DNA of 64,000 bases from Parasedimentitalea marina (GTDB lineage: Bacteria; Pseudomonadota; Alphaproteobacteria; Rhodobacterales; Rhodobacteraceae). The stretch is taken from positions 1,550,001 to 1,614,000 of the forward strand of contig NZ_CP033219.1 in the NCBI RefSeq assembly GCF_004006175.1, read 5' to 3'. The position numbers and the translations under genes are program-made. How positions within the stretch are numbered: position 1 is the stretch's first letter; each line of letters starts with the position of its first letter. The notes under the pieces were generated by a model, which saw nothing but the letters and a program-made list of their open reading frames with translations, searched no databases and was not told the DNA's origin. Shown here one piece after another: positions 8,577 through 17,884 of this stretch.

Positions 8577-10019
8577 TTATTCGCGACTTGGAAATACGAT
8601 CACACTGGCGCCGTCCAATTGGACAATCTGGATCTGAGGGCTGGCAGAGGATCCCGGGTTGAGCAGTTCCTCGGGCAAGTGGGCACAGGCGTCGGGGCTG
8701 GTTTCGCACAGAGTGACGCTGCGGCCGGTCAATTGACGAATACGTCCCGCCAAGGCGCTGGGCTGCTGCAACCCGGCCTTATCCGCCGACGGGTGATTGA
8801 TGAGGATGCCGGTAACAAAAAGAGGTCCGGGCACGGTGGCGAGGTCCTGTGCAAGGGCCCGGGTTTCGGCCTGCCAGTTGCGAAAGGCAGAAAATTGAAT
8901 TGTGACCTGCAACAGATAGCTGGCCGTGACCAGTAGCACTGCATTGCGCGCCAGCCGACCGGCCAAGCCTGGGGTCCGGCTCAGCTCCTCGCAGGCCCGC
9001 AGGATCAGAATGGCATAGGCAATCCAGGCAAAGTGGTAAGCGCGCACCGGAACCGTGACCCCGAATTTAAGAATTTGCACGGTCACCAGCGCCATACCAA
9101 TCCACAACCCGGCATGCAGATAGAGCGCCTCTAGGGGGGAGCGACGGGCAATCACCAAGGTGGCGGCCGAAATCATGGCAAGGTGAAAGATCATGACCGC
9201 ATGAGAGTTGAAGCTCATCTTCTGGCGAAAGACAGCCAGGGTATCAGAAAACAGTTGCAGGTTGCCCACGACGCCCGAAAGATCATGCGCAGGAACGGCG
9301 CTGCGCGAGGCGTCCAGAACCAGACCGAACACGCCATGTACCTGCCAATTCAACGCGTAAACCGCCAGCAGTGACGCGATAAAGCTGGTCCCAAACAGCG
9401 TGATCAGTCCGGCAAGGTCCTTTAGCGACCGGCGTTCGGTTCTGACCAGACAGATCAATAACAGGATGATTGGGAAGGTCGTGTAGGTCAAAAAGGTCAG
9501 CAGGGTAAAGATTGGCAACAGGCAACGCAGCGCATACTGAGACAGACGCGTTGCCAGAACCGCATAGCCTGCCAACAGTGCCATGGCTGGGATAAGGGTG
9601 TTGAACCAAGGTGCGATCAGCAAGGCCGGCGGCGCGACCAGGAATGTCAGGGCCAGAACGCAGGCGAACCAAACGCGGTCTTTACCAGGCATCACAGCCA
9701 CTGCAAATGCCGCTGCAAACAAGGCCCAGCCTGCTTGATAAATCGCAAAATTCAACCAGGCCGGCGTGACAACTTCGCGCATATGCCAGACATAGTTCAG
9801 CCAGCGGCCTTCGGATAATGTCTTGGACCAGAACCCTTCAGGGTCCGCAAAAAGGGCAGGGTAGTCGTCGTATCGAATGACCGGGTCCAGCAGGTTTGCC
9901 GCTGAAATCACCATGACGGCAATCAAGGCCAAGCCAAACACTTTCCAGAGGGTCCCAGATTGAGCAACTTGCCGCGCCGGGACTGCGGTAAGACCGGCAG
10001 GAACAGATTGGTATGTCAT
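8577..10019 (-). CDS. Polytopic membrane protein, GT-C glycosyltransferase-like
   Basis: A 480-residue integral membrane protein with about ten to eleven hydrophobic helices. The first periplasmic loop after helix 1 holds DPVIRYDDYPALF followed by SEGRWLNYVWHMRE. An acidic pair in the first loop and an E-G-R-W-L-N-Y block resemble polytopic lipid-linked glucosyltransferases of the GtrII/GT-C kind. The C-terminal 80 residues form a soluble periplasmic tail. AGGA precedes the ATG. It stands alone, with no O-antigen genes nearby. The transferase assignment is inference from the acidic loop motif; hypothetical membrane protein is the safe description. Confidence 0.6.
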   Translation of the reverse strand: MTYQSVPAGLTAVPARQVAQSGTLWKVFGLALIAVMVISAANLLDPVIRYDDYPALFADPEGFWSKTLSEGRWLNYVWHMREVVTPAWLNFAIYQAGWALFAAAFAVAVMPGKDRVWFACVLALTFLVAPPALLIAPWFNTLIPAMALLAGYAVLATRLSQYALRCLLPIFTLLTFLTYTTFPIILLLICLVRTERRSLKDLAGLITLFGTSFIASLLAVYALNWQVHGVFGLVLDASRSAVPAHDLSGVVGNLQLFSDTLAVFRQKMSFNSHAVMIFHLAMISAATLVIARRSPLEALYLHAGLWIGMALVTVQILKFGVTVPVRAYHFAWIAYAILILRACEELSRTPGLAGRLARNAVLLVTASYLLQVTIQFSAFRNWQAETRALAQDLATVPGPLFVTGILINHPSADKAGLQQPSALAGRIRQLTGRSVTLCETSPDACAHLPEELLNPGSSASPQIQIVQLDGASVIVFPSRE

Positions 10020-10117
10020 AACAGTATCCTGCCTATCAAAATCAACAGGGCCTATACTGTCATCAAATTCAGGCGGGAATTTGGCGCTTGTCGGAAATTG
10101 TTCGGGCGTGTTTCAGG

Positions 10118-10145
10118 CCCTCACGTCCGCCATGGGACGTGAGGG
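10118..10145. terminator. Perfect 11-bp stem hairpin
   Basis: The arms CCCTCACGTCC and GGACGTGAGGG pair perfectly around a six-base loop. The hairpin lies about 35 bases beyond the stop of the U32-family gene on the minus strand. No strong U-tract follows, so it could equally be an RNA-stabilising structure. Confidence 0.5.
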
Positions 10146-10179
10146 GGCAATATCAGATCGCGGTGGGATTGTGCTGTGA

Positions 10180-11829
10180 CTAGGCTGGCAGTTTGAATTT
10201 GCTGGCTTCGGCATTCGTCAGTTGTTCACCCTGCTTACGCTTCAACAAAACTTCGCGCGCCAGCGAGTATTCCTCGCCCTGCCAGAAGATCAGGCAACCA
10301 TTGCAACCTTTGCCGCAACAGCCCTGGGTGCCAACCCGGTTGGTCTTGAACCGGCGGGAGTTGGTGTCGGCCTCGATGGCGTCAACCAGGGCATTACGGC
10401 GGCGGGTGTATGCGGTTTCACCGGTGCTGTCGCGGATCTCCATCGCCTGGGCGGTCTTGTCCAGTTGCAGGCGCTTCCACTGTTCATCGGTCAGTGCGCG
10501 TTCCTTGCGGATAACCGTGAAGGCGGGAAAGTTGCTGCGCAGATCGTTCTGGTTTTCCTGCTCGAACAGCGAAAACGGCAGGCGGATCACCGATTTGTTC
10601 GACCCGTGCACAACATCCTTATGCGCTCCGCTGGCGGCGATCTCATAGTCATAGGCGCGCAGCAGGATTGTGTTGCGGGCAACGGGAGACACCATTTCCA
10701 GCACATCGCCGGGTTCCAGCTTGTTCTTGACCTCTACCAGAAAGGCATCGTCGGTCACTTCGCTAACGACACCTGCATATTCCCAGGTGGCAATCGCTGC
10801 GGTGTGCTCATAGCCATGCGACAGATTGGTCAGGCGGCCCTTGTGAAAGGCCAGTGTGTATCCCCGGTTGCCGACGGTTTCCAGCTCACCCATGTAATCC
10901 GAGGCATCCCAGTTTTCCGGGTCGGCGTAATAGTCATCAATCGCCATGCGGTAGGCCCGTGCCACAATAGCGGCATAATATTCGGACTTGCCACGACCTT
11001 CGACCTTCAGGCTATCGATGCCGATGCGCAGATAATCGTCCAGTTTTGGCATCAGGCACAGATCCTTTGAATTCAGGATATAGCTGCCACGCTCATCTTC
11101 CTGGATGGGCAGGAATTCACCGGGTCGCACGCCTTCTTCAAGCAGGAATTCGAACATATCGTGATTGCTGTCATCGACGATCAGTTCCTGCACGGTGCCG
11201 TCTTTCAGGCGCATGTGGAACTTGTAATTCCAGCGACATGAGTTGGCGCAATTGCCCTGATTGGCGCCGCGCTCGGCCATGAAGTTGGACAGCAGGCAGC
11301 GCCCTGAATAGGTCATGCACATGGCACCGTGCACAAAGGCCTCTAGTTTGATGTCGGGGCATTTCTCGCGGATTTCCTCCAGTTCCGGGAACGAGACCTC
11401 GCGTGCCATGACGGCCAGATCGGCGCCTTGGTTCTGCCAGAACTGCACCGAGAGCCAGGAACAGATATTGGCCTGGGTCGAGACATGCAGTGGAATTTCC
11501 GGGGCCCGTTCACGAACATATTGGAACACACCCGGATCGGCGATGATCAACCCGTCGGGGTTCACCTGTCGAACGGTGTCAATGTATTCGTCCAGCTTGG
11601 GGATGTCTTTGTTGTGTGAGTAGAGGTTCAGCGTCAGATAGGCGCGGCGGCCATGCTGGTGGCAAAACCTGACGCCCTCGATCACGTCCTCGAGCGAAAA
11701 CTCGGACTTGGTGCGCAGCGACATATCCGGCGTACCAAGATAAACAGCATCAGCCCCATACAGGATAGCGATTTTCAACTTACGCAGATTGCCCGCAGGC
11801 ATCAGCAGTTCAGAACGTCTTGGGGACAT
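10180..11829 (-). CDS. U32-family 'peptidase', probable RNA hydroxylation factor
   Basis: A 549-residue member of the U32 family. Known relatives TrhP and RlhA are needed for prephenate-dependent hydroxylation of tRNA U34 or 23S rRNA C2501, probably through an Fe-S cluster, rather than being true proteases. The protein opens with ELLMPAGNLRKLK and GADAVYLG, and contains the family cysteine set in FVHGAMCMTYSGRCLLSNF followed by GNCANSCRW. A second cysteine-rich block near the C-terminus reads GTQGCCGKGCNGCLIF. The length and extra C-terminal cluster fit a long U32 subgroup. Whether the substrate is tRNA or rRNA cannot be told here. It appears monocistronic. Confidence 0.85.
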   Translation of the reverse strand: MSPRRSELLMPAGNLRKLKIAILYGADAVYLGTPDMSLRTKSEFSLEDVIEGVRFCHQHGRRAYLTLNLYSHNKDIPKLDEYIDTVRQVNPDGLIIADPGVFQYVRERAPEIPLHVSTQANICSWLSVQFWQNQGADLAVMAREVSFPELEEIREKCPDIKLEAFVHGAMCMTYSGRCLLSNFMAERGANQGNCANSCRWNYKFHMRLKDGTVQELIVDDSNHDMFEFLLEEGVRPGEFLPIQEDERGSYILNSKDLCLMPKLDDYLRIGIDSLKVEGRGKSEYYAAIVARAYRMAIDDYYADPENWDASDYMGELETVGNRGYTLAFHKGRLTNLSHGYEHTAAIATWEYAGVVSEVTDDAFLVEVKNKLEPGDVLEMVSPVARNTILLRAYDYEIAASGAHKDVVHGSNKSVIRLPFSLFEQENQNDLRSNFPAFTVIRKERALTDEQWKRLQLDKTAQAMEIRDSTGETAYTRRRNALVDAIEADTNSRRFKTNRVGTQGCCGKGCNGCLIFWQGEEYSLAREVLLKRKQGEQLTNAEASKFKLPA

Positions 11830-12104
11830 GGGACCAGCCGGAGAAGGAAAGAAGGCCGCGTTTTACGTCATAATGTGAAGCTTGTGAACCCAAATGTCCG
11901 GCTACCCCGAGACTTGACTGGGCAGATGCGACAGGCCGTGGCGACCTTGGATCATGGGGGCAAGATCGAGACCGCGGCTTTTGGATCCATCGTCCGACTT
12001 ATGCAATCAGATGAACTGGCGTCAAATGCCAATAGATGCTCATGGATCAGTTTGTTCGGCGCAGGAAATTGACTTGAGCCCCAAGGTGTTCCAATTATCT
12101 ATCT
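11830..12104. other. Intergenic region between divergent U32 and TetR genes
   Basis: 275 bases without a credible gene. It must carry both divergent promoters, but I see no convincing operator palindrome. Short frames here are shadows. Confidence 0.4.
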
Positions 12105-12710
12105 ATGACAAAAGAGAAAAACCTGTCCAAGCGGGAACGTAACCTCGCTGACATTCGTGACCGTGCAACCCCGATCGCCGAGCGTATCGTTCTTGAAGAA
12201 GGCATCGGTGCGCTTAGTGCGCGTCGACTTGCCAGGGATATAAATGTGTCTGTTGGTTCGCTATATAATGCCTTTGGCGATCTGGATGCGGTTGTGCGAT
12301 CCGTCATTGCACAATCGGCGACGATGCTGTCAGACACTTTGCATGCGGCTGTGCAAACATCCGCGCAGGATCATCGGTCGCGTGTTGTGCTTTTGGGCGA
12401 GGCCTATTTTGATTTTGCCATCGCCGAGCCACGGCGGTGGTGGTTATTGTTTGAGTACAGATCAAATGTTCCGGAATATCCCAAGGCGCAGGATTTTCAG
12501 TCAGGTCTTTTGGAATTGCTGATCTGGGCCGGTGATGGGGATCCGAACTCGGATATGCATCGGCAGTTTTTCCTGCTGTTGTGGGCCTCGGTGCACGGGT
12601 TGGTGTCACTGGCCTGCCGACCCACTATTGTGGCGATCAATCCAGCCGTTGCGCGAACCTATATTGGCGATTTGGTAGATGCGGGCTTCAATGCGTTCCC
12701 AATTGACTGA
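12105..12710 (+). CDS. TetR-family transcriptional regulator
   Basis: A 201-residue TetR-type repressor. The N-terminal helix-turn-helix spans roughly residues 25-65, with the recognition region LSARRLARDINVSVGSLYNAF. The C-terminal ligand domain carries RWWLLFEYR and a WASVHGLVSLA block of the WHG type (TetR_C_33-like). No Shine-Dalgarno is obvious before the ATG. Its target is unknown; it converges with the GlxA-type gene with only 15 bases between stops and is divergent from the U32 gene. Confidence 0.87.
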   Translation: MTKEKNLSKRERNLADIRDRATPIAERIVLEEGIGALSARRLARDINVSVGSLYNAFGDLDAVVRSVIAQSATMLSDTLHAAVQTSAQDHRSRVVLLGEAYFDFAIAEPRRWWLLFEYRSNVPEYPKAQDFQSGLLELLIWAGDGDPNSDMHRQFFLLLWASVHGLVSLACRPTIVAINPAVARTYIGDLVDAGFNAFPID

Positions 12711-12725
12711 ACCGGCGCGCCGTCG

Positions 12726-13733
12726 CTAAACCCAGCCTTTGCGGAAGAAATGCGGGCTGGCGCCGAATTTGCGTTTGAACTGGCGCGAAAAATGCGTGGC
12801 GCTGTTGAACCCCGAGGCAAGGGCGATTTCGGTTACCGACATCGCGGTCTCGTTCATCAGGGCGTAGGCATGGCTGAGGCGCATGTCGGAATAGACATTC
12901 ATAGGACTTTGATCCAAATAGCGCGAAAAAAGGCGCTCTAGCTGGCGGCGTGAAATATCCAGGCGGTCGCACAGGGTTCCGATCGACAGCGGTTCTTCGA
13001 TCGAATCCTGCATCAGTTGCAGTGCAGTCAGCAGCCGTTGGTTGCGGCTGCCGATGGCGACTGCGTAGTTGGATTTCTGCGGCGCCATCTGCCCGCCGGA
13101 TCGCACGTGAAGGCACATATCGGCGATGATGATCGCCAGGTTTTTGCCATGACGTTCCTCGATCAGGTTCAGCATCATGTCAGTGGCCGCATTGCCGCCG
13201 CCACAGGTCATGAAGGTCTTGGTGATTTCATAGATATTCGAACTGGGCTGAAGGTCCGGGTAGATTTCGATAAAGCCCGGTTGATTCTCCCAGTGCAGGG
13301 TGAAGTCCTGTCCCCGCAGCAACCCAGCCTGTGCCAATGCAAAGGCCCCGGTGCAGATGGCCCCCATCCGCCGGCCAAAGCGATGTTCACGGCGCAGCCA
13401 GTTTATGGTGGAATCACTCGCTGTTTGTTGCGGCTCATTGCCAGCGCAGACAAACACCACCGCGTCCTGAGGAAGTTGTTCCAGTGGCATGTCCGGCGTC
13501 ACTGTCATGCCGTTGGAACAGACGACGGGCGCGCCATCCTCGGACATGATGTACCAGCGGTATAATTCGGTGTTGCTGACCTGATTTGCAATCCGCAGCG
13601 GCTCGATTGCGGCGGCTACGGGCAACATTGTCGCTTGGGGCAACATCAGGAAATAAAAATCCTGAGCCTTGCCATTAAAATGAACTGCCAACTGGGCGGC
13701 AGCACCTTTTTGGACGAAGCTGTCTGTCTGCAT
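12726..13733 (-). CDS. GlxA-family regulator (DJ-1/PfpI domain plus AraC HTH)
   Basis: A 335-residue regulator. An N-terminal class-I glutamine-amidotransferase-like (DJ-1/PfpI) domain spans about residues 25-195, with a nucleophile-elbow cysteine in GAICTGAFALA. A C-terminal AraC-type double HTH (about 230-335) carries ISRRQLERLFSRYLDQSP and ALASGFNSATHFSRQFKRKFG. Relatives include GbdR, CdhR and ArgR of pseudomonads, which sense betaine, carnitine or arginine. None of those catabolic genes is adjacent, so the ligand is unknown. Confidence 0.88.
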   Translation of the reverse strand: MQTDSFVQKGAAAQLAVHFNGKAQDFYFLMLPQATMLPVAAAIEPLRIANQVSNTELYRWYIMSEDGAPVVCSNGMTVTPDMPLEQLPQDAVVFVCAGNEPQQTASDSTINWLRREHRFGRRMGAICTGAFALAQAGLLRGQDFTLHWENQPGFIEIYPDLQPSSNIYEITKTFMTCGGGNAATDMMLNLIEERHGKNLAIIIADMCLHVRSGGQMAPQKSNYAVAIGSRNQRLLTALQLMQDSIEEPLSIGTLCDRLDISRRQLERLFSRYLDQSPMNVYSDMRLSHAYALMNETAMSVTEIALASGFNSATHFSRQFKRKFGASPHFFRKGWV

Positions 13734-13946
13734 AATGGCATCCTATAGCGCAACTGAGGCCCATAAAGAACGGGGTAAGGCATTTCTTCCTGTGTGGTAA
13801 ACTGGGCTTTGCACTGGTAACCATCAGTTTGCGACAGCGATTTTACAGAATGCGACCGCATTTAATCCAGATCGGCGGGGATCAGCAAATTTTTTCCTCC
13901 CTCTTGCAGCTCTTATGCCGCGATACTAAGAATCAAGTAACACTCT

Positions 13947-13964
13947 GTCGGGTATGGTCCCGAC
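13947..13964 (+). promoter_or_regulatory. Small hairpin in the clpP leader
   Basis: GTCGGG and CCCGAC flank a six-base loop, 25 bases before the clpP ATG. It may be part of the 5' untranslated region or an operator; it is weak on its own. Confidence 0.25.
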
Positions 13965-13988
13965 TACATACAAAGCAGGCAGGCCCAA

Positions 13989-14621
13989 ATGTTTGATCCA
14001 AAAGAAACCTACATGAACACCCTGGTCCCCATGGTGGTTGAACAAACCGCACGTGGCGAACGGGCCTATGATATTTTCTCGCGCTTGCTGAAAGAGCGGA
14101 TTATTTTTCTGAATGGTCCAGTACACGATGGCATGAGCTCGCTGATCGTGGCGCAGCTGCTTCACCTTGAAGCCGAGAACCCATCCAAAGAAATCTCTAT
14201 GTATATCAACTCACCCGGTGGCGTTGTCACCTCGGGTCTGTCGATCTACGACACCATGCAGTACATCAAACCCAAGGTTTCGACCCTGGTGATTGGTCAG
14301 GCGGCCTCGATGGGGTCCCTGTTGTTGACGGCAGGCGAAAAAGGCATGCGCTTCAGCCTGCCAAACAGCCGCGTCATGGTGCACCAGCCGTCGGGCGGGT
14401 TTCAGGGTCAGGCCACTGACATCATGATCCACGCTGAAGAAACGCTGAAACTGAAGCGTCGTCTGAACGAGATTTATGTGCAGCACACCGGTCAGGAGCT
14501 GGACAAAGTCGAAGCGGCGCTGGAACGGGACAACTTTATGTCACCCGAAGATGCCAAGGATTTTGGCCTGATCGATGAGATCGTCGCCAGCCGTCCTAAA
14601 GGCGATGACGAAGAGAGCTGA
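13989..14621 (+). CDS. clpP: ATP-dependent Clp protease proteolytic subunit
   Basis: The serine peptidase of the ClpXP complex, degrading ssrA-tagged and regulatory proteins in the cytosol as a double heptameric ring. All three catalytic residues are present: Ser107 in GQAASMGS, His132 in VMVHQPSGG and Asp181 in LERDNFMS. At 210 residues it is the normal length, starting [20 protein letters not shown] as in related Rhodobacteraceae. The start is preceded only by a weak AGGCAGGC. clpX follows after 145 bases, separated by a hairpin, so the two genes may be partly uncoupled. Confidence 0.97.
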   Translation: MFDPKETYMNTLVPMVVEQTARGERAYDIFSRLLKERIIFLNGPVHDGMSSLIVAQLLHLEAENPSKEISMYINSPGGVVTSGLSIYDTMQYIKPKVSTLVIGQAASMGSLLLTAGEKGMRFSLPNSRVMVHQPSGGFQGQATDIMIHAEETLKLKRRLNEIYVQHTGQELDKVEAALERDNFMSPEDAKDFGLIDEIVASRPKGDDEES

Positions 14622-14642
14622 GGCTCTTTTTTAAAGTAACTT

Positions 14643-14673
14643 GTACGCCCCCAGACAGGCAGGGGCGTACTTT
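14643..14673 (+). terminator. Hairpin between clpP and clpX
   Basis: The arms GTACGCCCC and GGGGCGTAC pair perfectly around a ten-base loop and are followed by TTT. It probably ends or attenuates the clpP transcript before clpX. Confidence 0.65.
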
Positions 14674-14766
14674 ACGATTGTAGCGGCTGAGGCACTGGCC
14701 TAAGCTGTTTTAGAAGTAGGAGACGCCCAGAATGGGCCCCTCCTAGCGCGGACTGAAAGGTAGACC

Positions 14767-16035
14767 ATGGCAACGAACTCAAGCGGCGACAGCAAGAATA
14801 CGCTTTACTGCAGCTTCTGCGGCAAGAGCCAGCACGAGGTGCGTAAACTGATTGCGGGCCCAACCGTCTTCATTTGCGACGAGTGCGTCGAACTTTGCAT
14901 GGATATTATCCGTGAAGAGACCAAGGCCTCGGGATTGAAGGCCACCGATGGTGTGCCCACTCCGAAAGATATTTGCGAAGTGCTGGATGACTATGTTATT
15001 GGCCAGGCGACAGCCAAGAAGGTTTTGTCGGTGGCTGTGCACAACCACTACAAACGCCTGAACCACGCCCAAAAGGCGGGTTCTGAACTGGAGCTGGCGA
15101 AATCCAACATTCTGCTGGTCGGTCCAACCGGCTGCGGTAAGACCCTGCTGGCGCAGACTTTGGCGCGCATTCTAGATGTGCCGTTCACCATGGCAGATGC
15201 CACCACCCTGACCGAAGCCGGTTATGTTGGTGAAGACGTGGAAAACATCATTCTGAAGTTGCTACAGGCGTCGGAATATAACGTCGAGCGCGCGCAGCGC
15301 GGCATCGTCTACATTGACGAAGTAGACAAGATCACCCGCAAGTCTGAAAACCCTTCGATCACCCGCGATGTGTCCGGCGAAGGCGTACAGCAGGCGCTGT
15401 TGAAGCTGATGGAAGGCACCGTTGCCAGTGTTCCTCCGCAGGGGGGGCGCAAGCACCCGCAGCAGGAATTCTTGCAGGTCGACACCACCAATATCCTGTT
15501 CATCTGTGGCGGGGCCTTTGCCGGTCTGGATCGAATCATTGCCGCACGCGGCAAAGGATCGGCGATGGGCTTTGGGGCGGATGTACGTGACAATGACGAA
15601 CGCGGCATTGGCGAGGTTTTCCAGGATCTGGAGCCCGAAGATCTGCTAAAGTTCGGCCTGATCCCGGAATTTGTTGGTCGTTTGCCAGTATTGGCAACGC
15701 TGGAAGACCTGGACGAAGATGCGCTGGTTACGATCCTGTCGAAACCCAAGAACGCACTGGTCAAACAGTATCAGCGCCTGTTCGAGATTGAAGAAACCGA
15801 GCTGGACTTTACCGATGACGCACTGAGTGCAATTGCCAAACGCGCCATTGAACGTAAAACCGGTGCACGGGGCCTGCGCTCGATCCTTGAGGACATCCTG
15901 CTCAACACCATGTTTGAACTGCCCGGCATGGGCAGTGTGACCAAGGTGGTGGTCAACGAAGAGGCGGTGAACTCAAAAGTTGAGCCGCTGATGATCCATA
16001 CTGATGCAGAAAAAGAGCCTGCATCTGCAGGGTAA
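14767..16035 (+). CDS. clpX: ATP-dependent Clp protease ATP-binding subunit ClpX
   Basis: The AAA+ unfoldase that feeds substrates to ClpP. At 422 residues it is full length. The N-terminal zinc-binding domain has cysteines C15, C18, C37 and C40 ([17 protein letters not shown]). Walker A is GPTGCGKT (119-126), Walker B lies in [10 protein letters not shown], and the pore-associated GGRKHPQQ (RKH) loop is present. The stop codon sits inside a 20-base perfect palindrome and a strong terminator follows. The conserved clpP-clpX order supports the call. Confidence 0.98.
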   Translation: MATNSSGDSKNTLYCSFCGKSQHEVRKLIAGPTVFICDECVELCMDIIREETKASGLKATDGVPTPKDICEVLDDYVIGQATAKKVLSVAVHNHYKRLNHAQKAGSELELAKSNILLVGPTGCGKTLLAQTLARILDVPFTMADATTLTEAGYVGEDVENIILKLLQASEYNVERAQRGIVYIDEVDKITRKSENPSITRDVSGEGVQQALLKLMEGTVASVPPQGGRKHPQQEFLQVDTTNILFICGGAFAGLDRIIAARGKGSAMGFGADVRDNDERGIGEVFQDLEPEDLLKFGLIPEFVGRLPVLATLEDLDEDALVTILSKPKNALVKQYQRLFEIEETELDFTDDALSAIAKRAIERKTGARGLRSILEDILLNTMFELPGMGSVTKVVVNEEAVNSKVEPLMIHTDAEKEPASAG

Positions 16036-16049
16036 CCCATGGGTTACCC
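16030..16049. repeat. 20-base perfect palindrome overlapping the clpX stop
   Basis: GGGTAACCCATGGGTTACCC is self-complementary and contains the TAA stop of clpX (16033-16035). It lies 14 bases before the separate GC-rich terminator. Confidence 0.6.
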
Positions 16050-16063
16050 CGGCATGAATTACA

Positions 16064-16089
16064 CGGCGCGGCTTATCCCGCGCCGTTTT
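16064..16089 (+). terminator. Rho-independent terminator after clpX
   Basis: CGGCGCGG and CCGCGCCG form an eight-bp stem around a six-base loop, followed by TTTT. Confidence 0.88.
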
Positions 16090-16146
16090 GCTATGTAAGA
16101 CACATTGAAAAGCATCCTGGTTTCGGAGGGATGCGTAGGAGTTGGT

Positions 16147-16506
16147 ATGACCATTACTAGAATTTCCTCGGGTGGCGAATTTGAAGCCAAGATCGGCTAT
16201 TGCCGCGCGGTTGTTGCTGGCGGGTTTGTTCATGTTGCGGGCACCGTCGGGCAGGGCGACGATGTGGTTGCGCAGTGCCGGTCGGCCCTGGCGGTCATCG
16301 GCATGGCGTTAACGGATGCGGGCAGTAGTTTTGAACAGATTGTACGAATAAATTATTACCTGCCCGACCGGCATGAGTTTGAGCCCTGCTGGCCTATTCT
16401 GGCCGAGACATTCGGCGACAACCCGCCTGCAGCCACCATGATTGAATGCGGCTTGATCGATCCCAAGTTCCGGATCGAGATCGAAGTCACAGCCCTTGCA
16501 CCTTGA
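16147..16506 (+). CDS. RidA-like (YjgF/UK114 superfamily) protein
   Basis: A 119-residue member of the RidA/YjgF superfamily, whose archetype hydrolyses reactive enamine/imine intermediates from pyridoxal enzymes. AGGAG lies five bases before the ATG at 16147, so the longer frame from 16105 is rejected. The fold signatures HVAGTVGQG and PDRHEFEP are visible. The substrate-carboxylate-binding arginine of archetypal RidA, expected in a PAR[ST] block, is replaced: here the sequence is PPAATMIECG. The later EIEVTA glutamate is kept. It therefore belongs to an Arg-less subgroup and may not have deaminase activity. Confidence 0.82.
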   Translation: MTITRISSGGEFEAKIGYCRAVVAGGFVHVAGTVGQGDDVVAQCRSALAVIGMALTDAGSSFEQIVRINYYLPDRHEFEPCWPILAETFGDNPPAATMIECGLIDPKFRIEIEVTALAP

Positions 16507-16549
16507 GCAAACACTGGCATTGCTCCTCTGATACCGATGCGGCGTGGGA

Positions 16550-16581
16550 AATTGCGCACATCTGCCATGTTGTGCGCAATT
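16550..16581. repeat. 11-bp inverted repeat upstream of the NDUFA12 gene
   Basis: AATTGCGCACA and TGTGCGCAATT are perfectly complementary around a ten-base spacer, about 70 bases before the NDUFA12 start. There is no U-tract, so an operator or mRNA structure is as likely as a terminator for the RidA-like gene. Confidence 0.5.
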
Positions 16582-16651
16582 GCAGATCGCACAGCGTCTG
16601 GACCTTGGTGTCAAACTGCGTCATATCAGAGGGGAATTTACGGAGGCATCC

Positions 16652-17038
16652 ATGTCAATCCTGAACACTCTTCTACGCGCCGTTACCTGGTGGAACGGTC
16701 AAACGCTGAACACGCAACTCTTCACCGCCCGTAAGGGTATCAAGGTTGGCGACGACGATCAGGGCAATGTGTATTACCACAATGCCGATGACAGCAAACG
16801 CTGGGTGATCTTCAACGGCGAAATCGAGGCCACGCGCATCAATGCGGATTGGCACGGTTGGCTGCATCGCACCTTTGACGAACTGCCCACCGAGCAGCCG
16901 CTGATCCACAAAGATTGGGAAAAGCCGCATCAGGAAAACCTGACGGGTACGGCTTTGGCCTATGCGCCAACAGGGTCGATTCGCCGTGCAGGTGAGCCGG
17001 CACCGCGCAGTGATTACGAGGCATGGGTGCCGGAGTAA
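16652..17038 (+). CDS. NADH:ubiquinone oxidoreductase subunit NDUFA12
   Basis: A 128-residue supernumerary subunit of respiratory complex I, the homologue of mitochondrial NDUFA12/B17.2, conserved in alphaproteobacteria and encoded away from the nuo operon. GGAGG precedes the ATG at 16652; the frame extends further upstream but without support. Family blocks are [14 protein letters not shown] and [13 protein letters not shown], then an extended C-terminal tail ending DYEAWVPE. It heads a probable unit with mlaD and the DUF2155 gene, a gene order common in this family. Confidence 0.9.
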   Translation: MSILNTLLRAVTWWNGQTLNTQLFTARKGIKVGDDDQGNVYYHNADDSKRWVIFNGEIEATRINADWHGWLHRTFDELPTEQPLIHKDWEKPHQENLTGTALAYAPTGSIRRAGEPAPRSDYEAWVPE

Positions 17039-17066
17039 AATCCGGACCCGGTAAAGGCGCAATACA

Positions 17067-17519
17067 ATGTCCCACAATACCACCGAAGTTCTGGTCGGCG
17101 GCGTCGTTTTGGCCGCAGCAATTGGATTTGCGATATATGCGGGGCAAGCGACCGGCCTGTCTCAGTCTGGCGCAGAGTATCAGCTAAACGCCTCGTTTCG
17201 ATCCCTCGAAGGTGTGGGTGTCGGCACCGATGTGCGTCTGGCCGGTGTCAAGATTGGCACCGTTACGGATGTTGAGTTGAACCCACAAACCTACCGTGCC
17301 GAAACGTTGTTTTCGGTACAGCAGGGCATTGATATCCCCGATGACAGTGCCATCGTGGTCTCGTCAGAAGGGTTGCTGGGCGGGAATTTCGTCGAGATCA
17401 TGCCGGGCGGGTCTCCGTTCAGTTTTGAACCCGGTGACGAGATCGAAGACACACAGGGTGCAGTCAGTCTGATTTCCCTGTTGCTAAAATTCGTATCTGG
17501 CAGCGGTGAGGAATCGTGA
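17067..17519 (+). CDS. mlaD: Outer-membrane lipid asymmetry protein MlaD (MCE domain)
   Basis: A 150-residue inner-membrane-anchored periplasmic MCE protein that forms the hexameric phospholipid-binding ring of the Mla transport system. It has an N-terminal transmembrane anchor (about residues 8-25) and one MCE domain with FRSLEGVGVGTDVRLAGVKIG and SEGLLGGNFVEI, then a short hydrophobic LISLLLKFV C-terminal helix. The ATPase and permease genes are not in this window. Its stop overlaps the next gene as GTGA. Confidence 0.9.
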   Translation: MSHNTTEVLVGGVVLAAAIGFAIYAGQATGLSQSGAEYQLNASFRSLEGVGVGTDVRLAGVKIGTVTDVELNPQTYRAETLFSVQQGIDIPDDSAIVVSSEGLLGGNFVEIMPGGSPFSFEPGDEIEDTQGAVSLISLLLKFVSGSGEES

Positions 17520-17884
17520 GGCCACTGTTCACCGGACTTCTCACTGCGGCACTGGCGCTTGGTTCCCCTGTATTCGCGCAAGAGGGCGCCGTGTCGGGGC
17601 CTGGAGCCATTTTGCGTGGCCTGGACAAGGTCAACGGCCACACTGTGGACGCTGAGCTCCCAGTTGGCGGCAGCGCCGAACTGTTTGGCCTGCTGGTGAC
17701 GCTTTCAGATTGCCGATACCCTGAGGACAACCCTACAGGCGATGCTTTTGCATTTCTGACCATTCGTGAGCCTGATACCGGCATCGTACAATTCGAAGGT
17801 TGGATGATTGCCTCTAGCCCGGCGCTTAGCGCGCTGGACCACAGTCGTTATGATATCTGGGTTCTTCGCTGCAACATTTCCTGA
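17516..17884 (+). CDS. Secreted DUF2155-domain protein (GTG start)
   Basis: A 122-residue exported protein. A signal peptide (LFTGLLTAALALGSPVFA) precedes a DUF2155 domain with LDKVNGHTVDAELPVG, two cysteines (DCRYPEDN, LRCNIS) and the FEGWMIASSPALSALDHSRYD block. Translation starts at GTG, which overlaps the mlaD stop as GTGA, indicating coupling. The 3' end overlaps the convergent aat gene by 37 bases. Function unknown; co-occurrence with mlaD suggests an envelope role. Confidence 0.82.
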   Translation: MRPLFTGLLTAALALGSPVFAQEGAVSGPGAILRGLDKVNGHTVDAELPVGGSAELFGLLVTLSDCRYPEDNPTGDAFAFLTIREPDTGIVQFEGWMIASSPALSALDHSRYDIWVLRCNIS

